Source: Chelydra serpentina
Lineage: Eukaryota; Chordata; Testudines; Chelydridae
NCBI GenBank assembly: GCA_037349315.1
Contig: JBAIAC010000057.1
Location: 16,275,501-16,339,500, forward strand
Direction of reading: 5' to 3'
DNA: 64,000 nt
Below the pieces are notes generated by a model. It ran no database searches. It worked only from the letters and a program-made list of their open reading frames with translations, and was not told the origin of the DNA. Both the position numbers and the translations under genes were made by a program. Positions 9,169 through 20,858 of this stretch are shown here, piece by piece (positions within the stretch are counted from its first letter, which is position 1; the number at the start of each line of letters is the position of its first letter).

Positions 9169-10231
9169 CATCATGACATGTCTGCTGACGTGGCTAACTC
9201 AGGTGGTGCCCAGACCTCTGGTCGCTGACATTGTAAACCCAGGGTCACGATCCATGTGGACACTCAGGCACGGGCTTAGAAACACTGAGCCTACAGACGA
9301 GACCCTGGGCTTACACTGCAGTGTAGACAGACCAGCAGTGCCTAGTGCACATCCGCTCCAATGACTGGGATGTCGTGGTGAGAGATGGACATGTTCTCGC
9401 TGGAGGATGGGGTGAAATGGGCTGATCTGCTTTGACACAGTGTTTTCCTGTTTCAATGTGTGATTATTTGTACAGCCCCTACTAACACCTCAAATTCATT
9501 CTGGTTAGGAGTAGTCTGCTATAATCAGCATTTATATGCCCCAGAGGTATGTGCTTTAGAAATACTCGAGAGAGACATGCTTGTCTTTCTCCCATGCCTT
9601 TAATGACTCTCTGCCACCAGCAATCACATACAGGGTGCAGCATGGAGAATCCCAGCAGAAGGACAGGAACAAAGACAAGGTATTTTTACAAGTGACACGC
9701 TCCCTAAGCCAGGTGAGCCAGACCATCACTAGAAGGAGAAGATTCAGTAGGAGGAGTGGAGGCAGGAGGGACCTGGCCTCCCATCTGGAGCTGAAGCAAA
9801 GCCAGAGACTCACAGTGGAAGGTGATGGGAACTGCATTCAGAAGTCTGTTGTTCTGCCTAGATCTGTCTCTCTCCTGTGCTCTCTAGGAGTAAAGTGTGT
9901 GTTTTAGAAATTCCTGTGTGAGGTCTGTGTTCCTAGCTTTAGCTATCATGTGGTCCCTGAAGAGATAAACTATAAGCAATTATGGAGGTGTGGGAGGTTC
10001 TGTACTGGCCTTGTACCCTAGGCAAGTGGGCCTGCAGGGTCCCACCTCTCAAGGAGGGAGTCTTCCCCCAGGAATGGACCCTAGAGGCCAGAGGTAGAGA
10101 CAGTAGCCAGACTATGTCCAGACCCAGTTGGCTTGAAAAGCATGTGGGATCCAAAGGTTGGGTTCAGTACAGCAGACTGGAGACCATCCACATGGAGGAC
10201 TCAGCCAGGGCTGTAGCTGTGGCCTCCTAGG
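9169..10231. other. No gene recognised
   Basis: Unique-looking sequence. A few open frames (for example around 9580-9907) show no domain I recognise. Confidence 0.45.
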
Positions 10232-10277
10232 ATAGAATATCAGGGTTGGAAGGGACCTCAGGAGATCATCTAGTCCC
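10232..10277 (-). mobile_element. CR1 extreme 3' tip
   Basis: TATCAGGGTTGGAAGGGACC and TCAGGAGATCATCTAGTC are the reverse complement of the CR1/SINE tail. Only about 46 bases are present, so it cannot be assigned to the LINE or the SINE. Confidence 0.7.
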
Positions 10278-12667
10278 TTGAAATATTTTTTCACAAGTGT
10301 TTGATCATTTGTCAAAATCCAAGTGTTCCACTGAGGTGATTCAATTTCAATGAAGTCCCTCAGAAACTCTGCCTGGTTTCCTGGCAGCTCGCCTGCAGGC
10401 TCCTCAGCAGCCCATCTGGTGGGCTGCCCTGGTGTCAGGGCTCCATTCACGTTCATGGAGAATTTCAAAACTTACAGGGTTTTGTTCCAAAATGGAATGA
10501 AAACAAAACCCTTCCCTACCCAGATGTAAGTATCTCTAAGTATCGCTCTCTTTGGTGGGTGCTGCTTGGGGCATCTTAAATGACTATTGCTCTCTCCAAG
10601 GAGGCCAGCTACTAACCAGCTCCCTTGCATCAAGATGGAACATTCCAAGCAGAGCCCTGCCTTTTCCGTGGGTCAAACACTGAAATGTGGTGGGCGCAGG
10701 CTGCAGTGGAGAACTTTGTGAATCGCACGTGGCACTTTAACTTCCCTTCATTTACGGGTCTCCCATGGTTTCTCAGTAATTCCATGCCTGGGGAGGAAGA
10801 TGAAAGTGTCTCTGAGGACACCTGCCCCAGAGTTAATGGAAATTTGACAGCTGTGGAGCTCACTTCATGGCTGCAAATTCAATATAAACTTTGGGAGATG
10901 TCAAGAAAAGTCTCTGGTGCATCGAGATGAAATAGTTCTTAAAATCACAACTACCACTCGCGACTCAAATGGAAATCTCCCAGCTAGCCAGTGTGCAGGA
11001 TACCAGCAGGAACAGCTCAGTCAAAGGACAACCTGGGAGCATCCTTTGCATAGCTGAGAATCAGCTTTGCCCAGAGAGTCGGGGACTTGTTTGTTTACAA
11101 GTAATGAATCATGAAACAGCAGGAAGCTAGCTAGCCAAGAAAAACTGGGAGCTCTGCAATTAACAATGCATGTGCTCAGGTGAATAACAATTGAATCTGA
11201 CACAGGGGTGAAAGTAAAATGTAGCTTAATTTCCAGCCTCTTTCAAGCCTTCTTCTTTGCATCCTCTCACTGGTCTCTCATGCCCATGTGTTGAGCAGAC
11301 AGAAGGACACTAAGAAACATTAGACACTGTGGCTGATACAAAGCTAACCTGAGTGATTTGTCCAAAGGGAAAGTTAAACTTTGCCACTAAGGGGGGCTGT
11401 TCATTGTGATGCCCCAGGGGAAGGGGGCACTTTCCCCTTAGGGGATAAGCTGCTGGGCAGTCAGCGAAGCAAAGGGCATTCAGGACAGATCAGGGCTGGG
11501 CAGAGCCCTGTGCAGAGTAGAGAGCGCTGTCCAGGGCAGGGAAGGACCCAACCAGGGGAGCAATGGTTAATACGGAATCAGGCTCCACCATCCATCCAAA
11601 ACCTTACAAGCAGGAAAAACAGAAGTTCCTTGCCACCTTCTCATTCCTGACAATGCAGCCAGTAATGCTCCTCCACTCCGGGAGGCTACCTTGAGTGATA
11701 AACACCCCCCTCTCCACCCAGCACGCACTCTAAGGCAGACCCTTACTAGGAGCCTGAGCAATGTTCTGGCCGAGTAACTCCCTGCACATATGGGATGTAT
11801 GGCGGTCAGATGTACCCATCTGTGCTACAAGCACATCTGAGGTTCAACCTGAGCCGGCGAGCCTGATGCTGATGTGGTGTCAGTCCCCCGAAGGGCGGAA
11901 GAGGCGGCAGGGTGCCTCAGGAAGGTGTTTGTCGCTAAAGTGTTGGATTCGGGTTTCAAAGATACTCAGGTAAGTACAGCCAGAGCCCCTCACCATAGTG
12001 ATGACATAACCTGGCAGCTAGAGGGACCCTCCATGAAGGAACCTGCCTCATCGCTCAATTCCTGAACTACTCTGCAGCCTCCCCGTGCTCCTGGAAAGTG
12101 GATGCAGCCGTGGTAGCTGCAGTAGCGTCTGCCTGCTGGGCTCCCTGTTCCCTGCTAGTGGGAAGCATCTCTCTCCCTTTGAGCTCCCCAGAGTGTGACA
12201 CCTGTGAGCCAGAGTGACAAATGGCTGAGCCGTGAAGCATGCGGGTTCGGTGCATCACACCATACTGTACAGAGTGGAATGGGTGTTAAGTTCGCGTGTG
12301 AAGTAAACAAACCAGTTTTTAAAACACTGAAAAAATAAAGGGTATGATATGCAGCCACAGCATATCACAGCCTCCAGCCTGGTCCTGGGCCAATCAGAGT
12401 ATGTCACACCAGCTGCAGGAGCAATGTTAAGTGGCTAGTCAGGGCAGCCACAAGAGAAGGACTTGACTTTGTTTTCCCCTGTGGGTAACAGAACTATTTG
12501 CCAGATCAGGACTCCTTGGCTCTGGGAGAAGGTGCTGTTTAGTGGTTGAGATGGGATCACCAAAGCATCATCAAAATAAAGACAGCATGAATGAGTGGAT
12601 AATATTGTATCTCCATGTTAGTGTCTGGGGTTCTGGGTTTGCAGTGGCCCCGTGTAACTACTCTGGT
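10278..12667. other. No gene recognised
   Basis: About 2.4 kb without repeats or coding domains that I recognise. A 101-codon frame at 10625-10930 reads like spliced-gene-free sequence and has no known motif. No confident exon with splice sites was found. Confidence 0.45.
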
Positions 12668-13160
12668 AACATGTTGTGACAGGGTTGAGACTCACCACTG
12701 TGGCACCTCCTGCTGGTTAGTCCGGGAATTAACGTTGTCAGCTATGCAACGCCCTCTGCGCGTGGTGTCTCGCCCGCTGATTCGACGGGACCCATATTGC
12801 TCACCGCTCGGTGGCGTCCGTTTCAAGACCATCCCCGTCTGCTTCAGGACACTGCCCTCTGGCAGTGCCCACTACTCTAGTCTCACCCCCTTCTGGGGGG
12901 TGGTGGCGGTAACAAAAGTCCTTTGCCTGTCACCTGCCTCAGTTTGGCCAGCCACAACCCCAAAGTTTAGCCCCTCACCTCAAGGGTCGGTTGCAGTTTT
13001 TCTCAGCCACACTCCTCCATGGCCAGGTGTAGTACAAGTGAGAAGGGGGGGACCCAGGCCCACCCGCTACTCTGGGTCCCGACCCAGGGACCCTCTAGCA
13101 TCAGCCACTCTGCCCTCTTTCTCTCTCCTGGTTAGGAGATGCAGGTGTTGCAATCTTAAC
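12668..13160. repeat. Unclassified dispersed-repeat-like block (LTR-like?)
   Basis: The block starts TGTGACAGGGTTGAGACTCA. It is richer in C and CpG than its flanks and has the look of an LTR or leader (short T-free runs, CTCACCGCTCGG, CCCGACCCAGGG). No matching second copy in the window and no target duplication were found, so the class is a guess. Confidence 0.3.
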
Positions 13161-13339
13161 TCTGGCGAGATGACTGACTCTCCAGACTATAATCCCAATG
13201 ATAGGTATTAACTTGTACTATAATGCATTGCATGAAGACAAGACTATTCACTTCCAGAAACTACCATGGCGAGAATGGCATGGTACTTCCTGCCACGATA
13301 AAGGGGAATTTTGCGCTCCTTCTTTGTGGAGGCTTGTAT

Positions 13340-13440
13340 GATTCATTACTTTTATTAAGTGCTTTATGCTGACAATGTGCCTAATATTAGAAACAAACTA
13401 CAGGTGTCCCATGTCCTGAAGAGTTTACAGTCAGAACTAG
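13340..13440. repeat. Ancient L2/MIR-like tail
   Basis: TTATTAAGTGCTTTATGCTG through CTGAAGAGTTTACAGTCAG resembles the amniote-wide L2/MIR 3' region, in which GAGCTTACAATCTA follows a run of CCTGCCC. It is weak and heavily diverged. Confidence 0.4.
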
Positions 13441-13495
13441 TTGTTTATTCTTAACCCTTTTCTCCACCCCAGTTTGGAAAATGACCCCTTCTTAT

Positions 13496-13670
13496 TCATA
13501 GAATATCAGGATTGGAAGGGACCTTAGAAGGTCATCTAGTCCAACCCCCTGCTCAAAGCAGGACCAATCCCCCAATTTTTGCCCCAGATCCGTAAATGGC
13601 CCCCTCAAGGATTGAACTCACAACCCTGGGTTTAGCAGGCCACTGCTGAAACCACTGAGCTATCCCTCCC
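13496..13670 (-). mobile_element. tRNA-derived SINE, full length
   Basis: Reverse complement of the SINE at 584-764. The tail TCATAGAATATCAGGATTGG is at the left and the tRNA-like head (AACCACTGAGCTATCCCTCC) at the right. Both polymerase III boxes are present with few changes. Confidence 0.9.
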
Positions 13671-14917
13671 TTCAGCCGAGCTGCTTCCTGTGTCACACCT
13701 CCTCGGTCCAGGGAAGACAGAAAGTTGTGCTTCATGTGAGCCCTGCAGAACAGTGCAGTGACACAAAGGTCGAGGAAGAAAACCTGCGTCTGAAACTGGC
13801 ACAAAGTAGAGATGGCAGAGATGGCGTTCCATTACTGAGCCACCTTCCCCTCCCACCCCCCAGGGCGAGACAGTGGGTGATGATGCCTGGACACAGATCC
13901 ACCCCCAAACAGCATGTACCCCTAACATGGGCAGACCTTACTTTCCTGGGACAGGTACGTGAGAGGGCTTTTTTGTTCTTTTAATACTTTGGTAGCACTT
14001 GTGCAACTTGTCATGCCAATACACTCTCTGAACTGAGCTGCACTGAATAAGCTGTGAGCATAGTCATCTTTTGACTTCTAAAACGAGCACCTCTGAGCTG
14101 AAAAGTCTCTGGGAGATGATAAATGTGGATCCCTAGGATGTGTTCTGTGAAGACTTGCTCTGACTGCACGTTGCAGACCTGACAGTGATAAAGGAATTAG
14201 CCTCTTGCAGAATAGACTTCCATTAGCCCCAAAACGTTCGATGTAACAGATTGCCCTGATAAAGGAAGAGATACGGAGCAGACGACCCTATCATAGCATC
14301 TGAAATAGCTGAGCCTTTGAAATGCTGCCATAAGAATAGATGCGACACAGGAATAGTATTCTGGTGCCACAAGATGACCCGCTTATCAGGCTTCCGTGGT
14401 CACTGAAAGCTAGAAATGGGATGGGGGGAAATGACTACAATCAATTTGCTTTGGTGAGGAAATGGTACAGCAGCTCAGTGTCTGCCTAGTCTGTACTGGT
14501 ATCTGATTTCTTTAGCATTCCTTTTCTCCACCATGTTCGGGGCCATGCTATAGTTTCCCTGGAGAACACGGCCTTTTCCGCTTTGTAGTATGGATTGAAT
14601 GGAGTGGTCTCTTTGTCCTGCACGTAACTTAATTGTCTCTGGCACAGACCACTTGGCGGCCCCTTAGCAGGTTTCCCTGGCATATTAGGAAAATAGGAAT
14701 CGCCAGACTGGATCAAAGCCAAGTTCCATCTAGTTCAGAATTGGGGCTCTGAGGGTAGCCAGTAGCAGCTGCTTCAGAGTGAGGTACAAGATACTGAATA
14801 GCTTGTGCCCGAGGGTATTTTCTTCCTATCCCCATTAGCTAGAGGTTAGTTTATACACTCAGCAGAAGAGTTGATGTCCCTTATATTTTTTTGATTCTAT
14901 CATGGGTAATGGGGATG
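13671..14917. other. No gene recognised
   Basis: Unique-looking, AT-balanced sequence. I see nothing to annotate. Confidence 0.45.
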
Positions 14918-14922
14918 TTCTC

Positions 14923-16292
14923 TGTGACACTGCACCCCATATTCTTCATAGTGATATTATGATATGATTATGGCATAAATATGATGTATTTTGTACAAGA
15001 TGGATCATGTGAGATGTCATTGGAAAAGTTACGATTTGCCTAATATGATTATCCTATTTGTCTGCATCTATCATTTTTGTATCTGAAGTTATGAATTTTG
15101 ACTATGTATCCATATTTCACATGTAGTCACACCTGGGTGACACGCACTAGGCAAGGTGCTTCCAGTCTAAATAGCTGGTTTTGAAAGGCCCATTCAGGGT
15201 AATGGGCCATTAGGGAAAACAATAGGCCCAAGGAGAAGCTTATCTCCCCATGGTGAGCCTCCCTGTGGACGTTTCGGCCTGTAAGTAATGGCTGCTATAA
15301 CTTTGCAAGGGCATGTGACCAGCCCACATGACTCTGGACTCCATTTGCGGGCCTGTATTTTTTCACAACCTGGGCTGGAAACTGTTTTTGAAACAAAGGG
15401 TTCCCGCCATATGGGAAAGCTATATAAGGCCGGGAGTGACATCATCTGTTGTTCTTCGCCCCCCTGCAACTCAACTCCCGAGAGAAGCGCTGAAAGAAAA
15501 AGATTTGGAATGGGGGAGGGGATCCCAAGCTGCAAAGCAAATGCAGCTTGTCCCTTAAAAATCTGCAAGCCTGCTTGTAACATCAGCCAGGGTGAGAATT
15601 TGCTAATTCATATCCAATCTTTCTAGTATTTTAGGCTTAGTTTGCTGCTTTGTGTATTTACTAGGTAATCTGCTTTGATTTGTTTGCTATCACTTATAAT
15701 CACTTAAAATATATCTTTTTGTCATTAATAAACTTGTTTTATATATTAACCTAAACCAGTGTGCCTTTAAGTGAAGTGTCTGTGGAGAAATCTCAGCTTG
15801 GTTGCCACAAGTGTGCATAGTCCTCTTCACATTGAGGGAGGGGTGGATAGCTCAGTGGTTTGAGCATTGGCCTGCTAAACCCAGGGTTGTGAGTTCAATC
15901 CTTGAGGGGGCCATTTGGGGATCTGGGGCAAAAATTGGGGATTGGTCCTGCTTTGAGCAGGGGGTTAGACTAGATGACCTACTAAGGTCCCTTCCAACCC
16001 TATGATTCTATGACATATTAATGAGCTTACACTGTACAGATCCCTGTGCGATATGATTTTAGATTTATGCTTCAGAGGGGGGTGCATGTCTGGGGAGCAG
16101 GGAAACTAGCTGGCGTCTGCTGTTTGCACTCACGTAGCCCATTTTGGGTGAGTGGTACTACCTGCTTTCATATGGGGTGATAACAGGGGCTGAGTGAGGC
16201 TGGCTGTGTCCCCAACCCAGTTGTGTGTCTTAGAAAGGCGCAGCAGTTCCCACAGCTCCCAGACTGCACCCCAGGGGTGACAGCCTGTCACA
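14923..16292 (+). mobile_element. ERV-type solo LTR with SINE inside
   Basis: It starts TGTGACACTGCACCCC and ends GACAGCCTGTCACA, and is flanked on both sides by TTCTC (14918-14922, 16293-16297), a 5-bp duplication. A TATA-like TATATAAGGCC lies at about 15420. AATAAACTTG near 15727 is a polyadenylation signal. No internal retroviral region is attached, so it arose by LTR-LTR recombination. Without the SINE it is about 1.19 kb, the same size as the LTR at 34509-35697, and it shares features such as the ATGAT-rich 5' part. Confidence 0.88.
15834..16014 (+). mobile_element. tRNA-derived SINE, full length
   Basis: GGATAGCTCAGTGGTTTGAG (A box) and GGTTGTGAGTTCAATCC (B box) are followed by the CR1-like tail ending TATGATTCTATGA. 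It sits inside the solo LTR, downstream of the LTR polyadenylation signal, and so is younger than the LTR. Confidence 0.92.
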
Positions 16293-16297
16293 TTCTC

Positions 16298-17560
16298 ATG
16301 TTTGGTATAAATGTCCAGTCATTTTTTCTAATCCTACCAAACTCTGGGTCTCTAACGGGCTAATTTGGCTAATTTTGCTTTGTTTCTTTTAATTGGTTTT
16401 TAATTTGCTGCCTTTCATTGAATTGGGTGTCACCTTATTCTTGTATTATGAGAAAGTATGAATAGGAGCATGTGGCTGATCCTCTCCCACTGTTTGGCCA
16501 TGCTTGCAATGCCATACACTCCATTTGATGTCATTTGTCTGTCTGTCTGTAATGTGATAACTTTTGAATGCTGCATCTGACCAACTCAAAGATTTCAGGG
16601 AACGTTCTAGGCATCAGTGGGTAGAACTCTATTGATCTGGAGGAAAATCAGAACACAGACATGGGGCCTGGTGGAGAGAATATGAGCCCGTGGCCTGGGA
16701 GGAGAGGCGCACACAACCCCTGGCATGAGGAGAAGAGTAGCAGGAGTCCCTGAAGTAGAAGGGGGTGGGAAGGTGGCCCACAGGGAGCTTGTGGGGGAAT
16801 AAAGAGATGCAAGGAGTCCCTGGTGCACGCAATGAGCTCAAATGACACAAAGTGTGTGACCCCCTGGCTTATATACTCCGATGGTCTACCTTCTGATGAG
16901 TCTTCTCTCTGAACTATTTAGTCCTCACCTTTCCAACCTCTCCCCATGGGGATGGCTTTCCAGCCTCTAATAATTATAGGTGCTCTTCTCTGCAACCCAC
17001 CTTTTATTTTCTTATTTCTCTTTTGAAACAAAGTGGCCAAACTGAACTCGGGTTTCAATCTGAGGGGGCCAGTAAATACTCTACTTGATGATCATTCACA
17101 TGCAGTTCAGAGGGAATTACGAGGACTTTTTTCATGAAGCTTCAGACTAGTCAGAGTTACTCTTTTCAAACCCCCTTCCATATTCACTTTGTGGGATAAT
17201 ACCTAATACTGCTTGTGCAGTAACTGGGTATTAGCAGATGATTTTCTGATAGCTTCCACTGAGCTAATGGTGATTTTACTCTGTGCTTATTATAGCACAA
17301 GTAGAAGTCATGCAAATCATATAGTTCTAATGAATTACAAATATGTATCATTTCATTGGAGTAATTGAATCAGGAGATTGACATGGCAGTAACACAAGGA
17401 ACCCATCCTATACCATTTCTCCAGGTATGGCATCCTGGCAGTGCTTCTATTTGCAGCACTCGGTGACACAGCAGAGTTCTGGTTCACATGAGATGCCTGG
17501 GAAGCTTATGGATTCTATCACAGGGATGACCTGTTCAAGGAACCCTGTAGTACAAACGAG
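16298..17560. other. No gene recognised
   Basis: Unique-looking, with a TCTGTCTGTCTGT run near 16538. I see nothing to annotate. Confidence 0.45.
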
Positions 17561-18043
17561 GGTTGCCAACTTTGTAATCCCTGAAAACGGAACACCCCTG
17601 CCCCGCCTCTTCCTCCAAGGCCCCACCCCCGCCCCACCTGTCCTCCCCCCTCCGTCACTTGCTCTCCACCCCCGCCCCCATCGCTCACTCCCCTATCCCC
17701 CGGCACTCACCTGCCGACCTGCAGAGCCGGGATGGGAGGAGCTGACATGGAGCCTGCTCAATCGGGGCACGGCAGGGGTCAGTCCTCGGAGCGAGGGGCT
17801 GGGCTGGGGATCGGTCTCTGGAGCAAGGGGCCGAGGAGGGGAAATCGGGGCGGTGGGGGGGAAGACAGGTTACCCCCTGCCGGACAGCGCTGGTACGTAC
17901 TTTGAGCCGGGTCCGGGAGCCAGCCACTGGCTGGCTTCTCTCCATCAGGATGGGCGGTGGGAAGAGCAGCAGCTGCTAAGCAGAGCAGATCCTCCAGGCT
18001 CCAGCAGCTGCTGCGCTTCCTGCACCAGACGTGTACCCAGAAT
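17561..18043. repeat. GC-rich block fused to the PLE fragment
   Basis: GAGGGTTGCCAACTTTGTAA begins a C-rich then G-rich stretch with CCCCACCCCCGCCCCACC. It has no stops in one frame only because of composition, which is why an open frame runs from 17427 into the PLE. No protein similarity is apparent. It may be another dispersed repeat interrupted by the PLE. Confidence 0.35.
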
Positions 18044-18059
18044 CCTCCTGCTGCGAGAC

Positions 18060-18776
18060 AAGCCCAAGAAAGAAACCAACAGAACTCCACTGGCCATCAC
18101 CTACAGTCCTCAGCGAAAACCTCTCCAACGCATCATCAGTGATGTACAACCCACCCTTGACAACAATCCCTCACTTTCACAGGCCTTGGGAGTCAGGCCA
18201 GTCCTCGCCCACAGACAACCTGCCAACCCGAAGCCCATTCTCACCAGCAACAATACACTGCACCATAGTAACCCTAACTCAGGAACCAATCCATGCAACA
18301 AACCTCAATGCCAACTCTGCCCACATATCTACACCAGGGACACCATCACAGGACCTAACCAGATCAGCCACACTGTCACCGGTTCATTCACCTGCACATC
18401 CACCAATGTAATATACGCCATCATGTGCCAGCAATACCCCTCTGCTATGTACATCGGCCAAACTGGACAGTCCCCACGTAAAAGGATAAATGGACACAAA
18501 TCAGATATTAGGAATGGGAATATACAAAAATCTGTAGGAAAACACTTCAGTCTCCCTGGACACACAATAGCAGATTTAAAGGTAGCCATCCTACAGCAAA
18601 AATACTTCAGGACCAGACTTCAAAGAGAAACTGCTGAGCTTCACTTCATTTGCAAATTTGACACCATCAGCTCAGGATTAAACAAAGACTGTGAATGGCT
18701 AGCAAACTGCAAAAGCAGTTTCTCCTCCCTCGGGGTTCACACCTCAGCTGCTAGAAGAGGGCCTCATCATTCCTGA
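18060..18776 (+). pseudogene. PLE polyprotein C-terminus: Zn finger and GIY-YIG endonuclease
   Basis: The frame is open for about 239 codons. In order: a connector (TPLAITYSPQRKPLQRIISD), a Cys-rich finger (CNKPQCQLCPHIY), then a GIY-YIG nuclease, VIYAIMCQQYPSAMYIGQTG followed by SPRKRINGHKSDI (catalytic-type Arg and His) and GKHFSLPGH. In PLEs this nuclease nicks target DNA to prime reverse transcription. The glycine of the first GIY is replaced (VIYAI), common in this clade. The upstream reverse transcriptase is absent, so this is a fragment even though the frame is open. The apparent start at 17427 lies in unrelated GC-rich sequence. Confidence 0.88.
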
Positions 18777-18855
18777 TTGAACTAACCTCGTTATCCCTAG
18801 CCCGGTTCTTGCTTGCATATTTATACCTGCCTCTGGAAATTTCCACTACATGCAT

Positions 18856-18893
18856 CTGAAGAAGTGGATATTCACCCACGAAAGCGTATGCTC
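18856..18893 (+). ncRNA. Hammerhead-ribozyme-like core in the PLE 3' end
   Basis: CTGAAGA, then a hairpin with GTGG/CCAC closing bases, then GAAA, a three-pair stem III (AGC-GTAT-GCT) and C at the expected cleavage position. That is the order of a type I hammerhead with minimal stem III. Hammerhead motifs are known from Penelope-like elements. Here stem II is weaker than in the 62284-62321 copy, and I could not form a convincing stem I, so activity is unproven. Confidence 0.6.
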
Positions 18894-18945
18894 CAATACA
18901 TCTGTTAGTCTGTAAGGTGCCACAGGACTCTTTGCCGCTTGTGCA

Positions 18946-20410
18946 AATACAGTTTCCCAGAACTCTCCCATCACTGCTGCCAATTCTGAATCCTTCTATA
19001 TGTCCCTGAGCCATTATCTGAAGCCCAAGAACCGTACCCAGATGAGCATTGAAAGGATGCAGTGGAAAAATCCATATGCCAGGCGACTCATTTTAGCAGA
19101 TGATAAATGAAAGCAAGTGCAGGAGGAATATGTATAAGGTTTTGAGATACTGAGGGTTAAAGAACTGACTTGTTCTGATGCCACATTGATAAATCATGCA
19201 TAAAAGTATTTTCTGATGCAGAATGCTGGATTCAGGGGCTGATCTGTAGGTATCAGCTTTGAACATTTTAAAACTGACCAAAATAAATCCCCTTTTTATA
19301 CAACAGATAATTGATCTATGGAACTACTGCTACTAGATCTCACTGAAACCAAGCTTCATAGCAGAGATGGTGAGCTTTGTAGTTGCAAAGAGTTCTTTTA
19401 GAATTCAATCCATAGGTTACAGTCCAATGTCCAATATCATATTCAGGGTGTTCCAGTTTAGGACTGGGATCTTAATCTTACGACTCAAACGTCCCTGATG
19501 AAGCTTAAGCAGATCTGAGATAAAAAGGATTGGGATCCAAGTGTCTTTTATACAATTTTCTAGCATCCACTTGACCATACAGTCCTGAGTAAACAATAGG
19601 CTTTTGATGTAACCTTCTCTTTCCTAATCCTCGCTGGTAATTAACTACATGGATTAACATAAGATAATTGATCCATTAAGCAGTTTATCACAAACTTTAA
19701 AGAGACATATAGACAATGACATTATTGCACCCAAGATTCATCAAAATGTTAACATTCCCTTTTGATCTCTGAATCCATAGCTATAGTGACGGACAGGAAC
19801 TCTCTGTTTACATGGCTAGTATCTAAGATACACACAATTAGTATCACCTCTAATTCTCTAACAATACAGGTTTGCACTTCAAAGTTCTAGCCTATTTACC
19901 ACGGAATGGCCCTAATTACCATTTACATATTTTCCTAACATGACTTTAAAGGTTGGCTCTGGATCATTAAGCCTACAAACTGCTTAACCCTTTCTGGCCA
20001 TGAGTTATATTTTGTATAAGATTCGTTGCAATTATAACAGTGGTGGCAATAATGATTTGCATGGTTATATTTTAATTAGACAACGTCACATAACACAAAT
20101 AAGAAATGACCAAATATCCATCGTGCGTTAGAGTCGGAGCGATTGCCGGGGCGAAAGGCGGCCAAGTGTCTTGTCTCTGTGTTCCGAGAGTTTGTGGTGA
20201 AATCAACTAGTGTGTGATCTCAGCATCACCTTCAACTCCTGCCCTCCCTAGCAAAATCAGAGGCATTTTTCCTTATGATTTCACCTACAGCTGGCTCTCT
20301 GCCTGCTGATGGGAGATTAGCCCAGACTCTGACAATGTCATCAGCCAGATTCTGCTCTCATTTACACTGTTATAAATCTGTAGTGGCTCCCACATTGCTA
20401 TTACCCCAAA
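18946..20410. other. No gene recognised
   Basis: AT-rich unique-looking sequence. Nothing is supported. Confidence 0.45.
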
Positions 20411-20858
20411 CAGACCAGTGGTGGATTAGCCACTGGGCTGACGGGCCCTGGAAAAATGTTCCCCAGCAGGGGCAGCCAGGGAGGCCTCAGCACCCGGACC
20501 CCGGCTGTGGCCCCTGGAGTGGAGGAGCTCTAGCCCCATGCTGCGGCCTTAGGCCTGGGGGAGCTCTCACCATTGCAGGGGTGGAGAGACAAAGCTTTTC
20601 TGGTCTTGGGGCTGCAGTGGGGGGGACATGAAGGAGAAAATGGGTTGTGGGCTGCAGTGGGGGGTGTGGAATGGGTGGGACTATGAATGGAGTGGGGCGG
20701 GGTTGTGGGGAGAAGAGGCAGAATGGAATGGGACTGTGGGCAGGGTCACAGGTTGAATGAGCGGGATGGGGGTGGAGCCACAGGCAGAAGAGATGGGGAG
20801 GGGCCCCCCATTTGCTCTGGTCCAGGGCCCCACAAAACCGTAATCCACCTCTGAGTCT
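20411..20858. mobile_element. Probable non-autonomous hAT-like element
   Basis: The left end CAGTGGTGGATTAGCC and the right end GTAATCCACCTCTG are inverted repeats. The GGGCCC blocks just inside are also inverted (CTGACGGGCCC, GGGCCCCAC). The interior is GC-rich with GGGGTTGTGGG. The flanks do not show a clean 8-bp duplication, so the class rests on the CAG-type ends. Confidence 0.55.

Larger units (their letters stand above)
18044..18945 (+). mobile_element. Penelope-like retroelement, 3' part
   Basis: It consists of the C-terminal coding region with a GIY-YIG endonuclease (about 18060-18776), a short 3' UTR with TTATACCTGCC, a hammerhead-like core at 18856-18893 and the terminal block CTGTTAGTCTGTAAGGTGCC ACAGGACTC. 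The 3' UTR matches the minus-strand copies at 62227-62400 and 61108-61243. PLEs are retroelements with a reverse transcriptase related to telomerase. The reverse transcriptase part is missing here (5' truncation). Confidence 0.88.

Noticed and set aside
8298..9174. Several open frames on both strands
   Set aside because: All fall inside the G-rich hAT repeat. Multiple frames are open at once, so composition explains them.
10625..10930. Possible host exon of 101 codons
   Set aside because: No flanking splice sites in a consistent phase and no recognised domain.
17427..18043. N-terminal extension of the 449-codon frame
   Set aside because: This part is low-complexity GC-rich DNA unrelated to Penelope proteins. 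Only the sequence from about 18060 shows PLE similarity.
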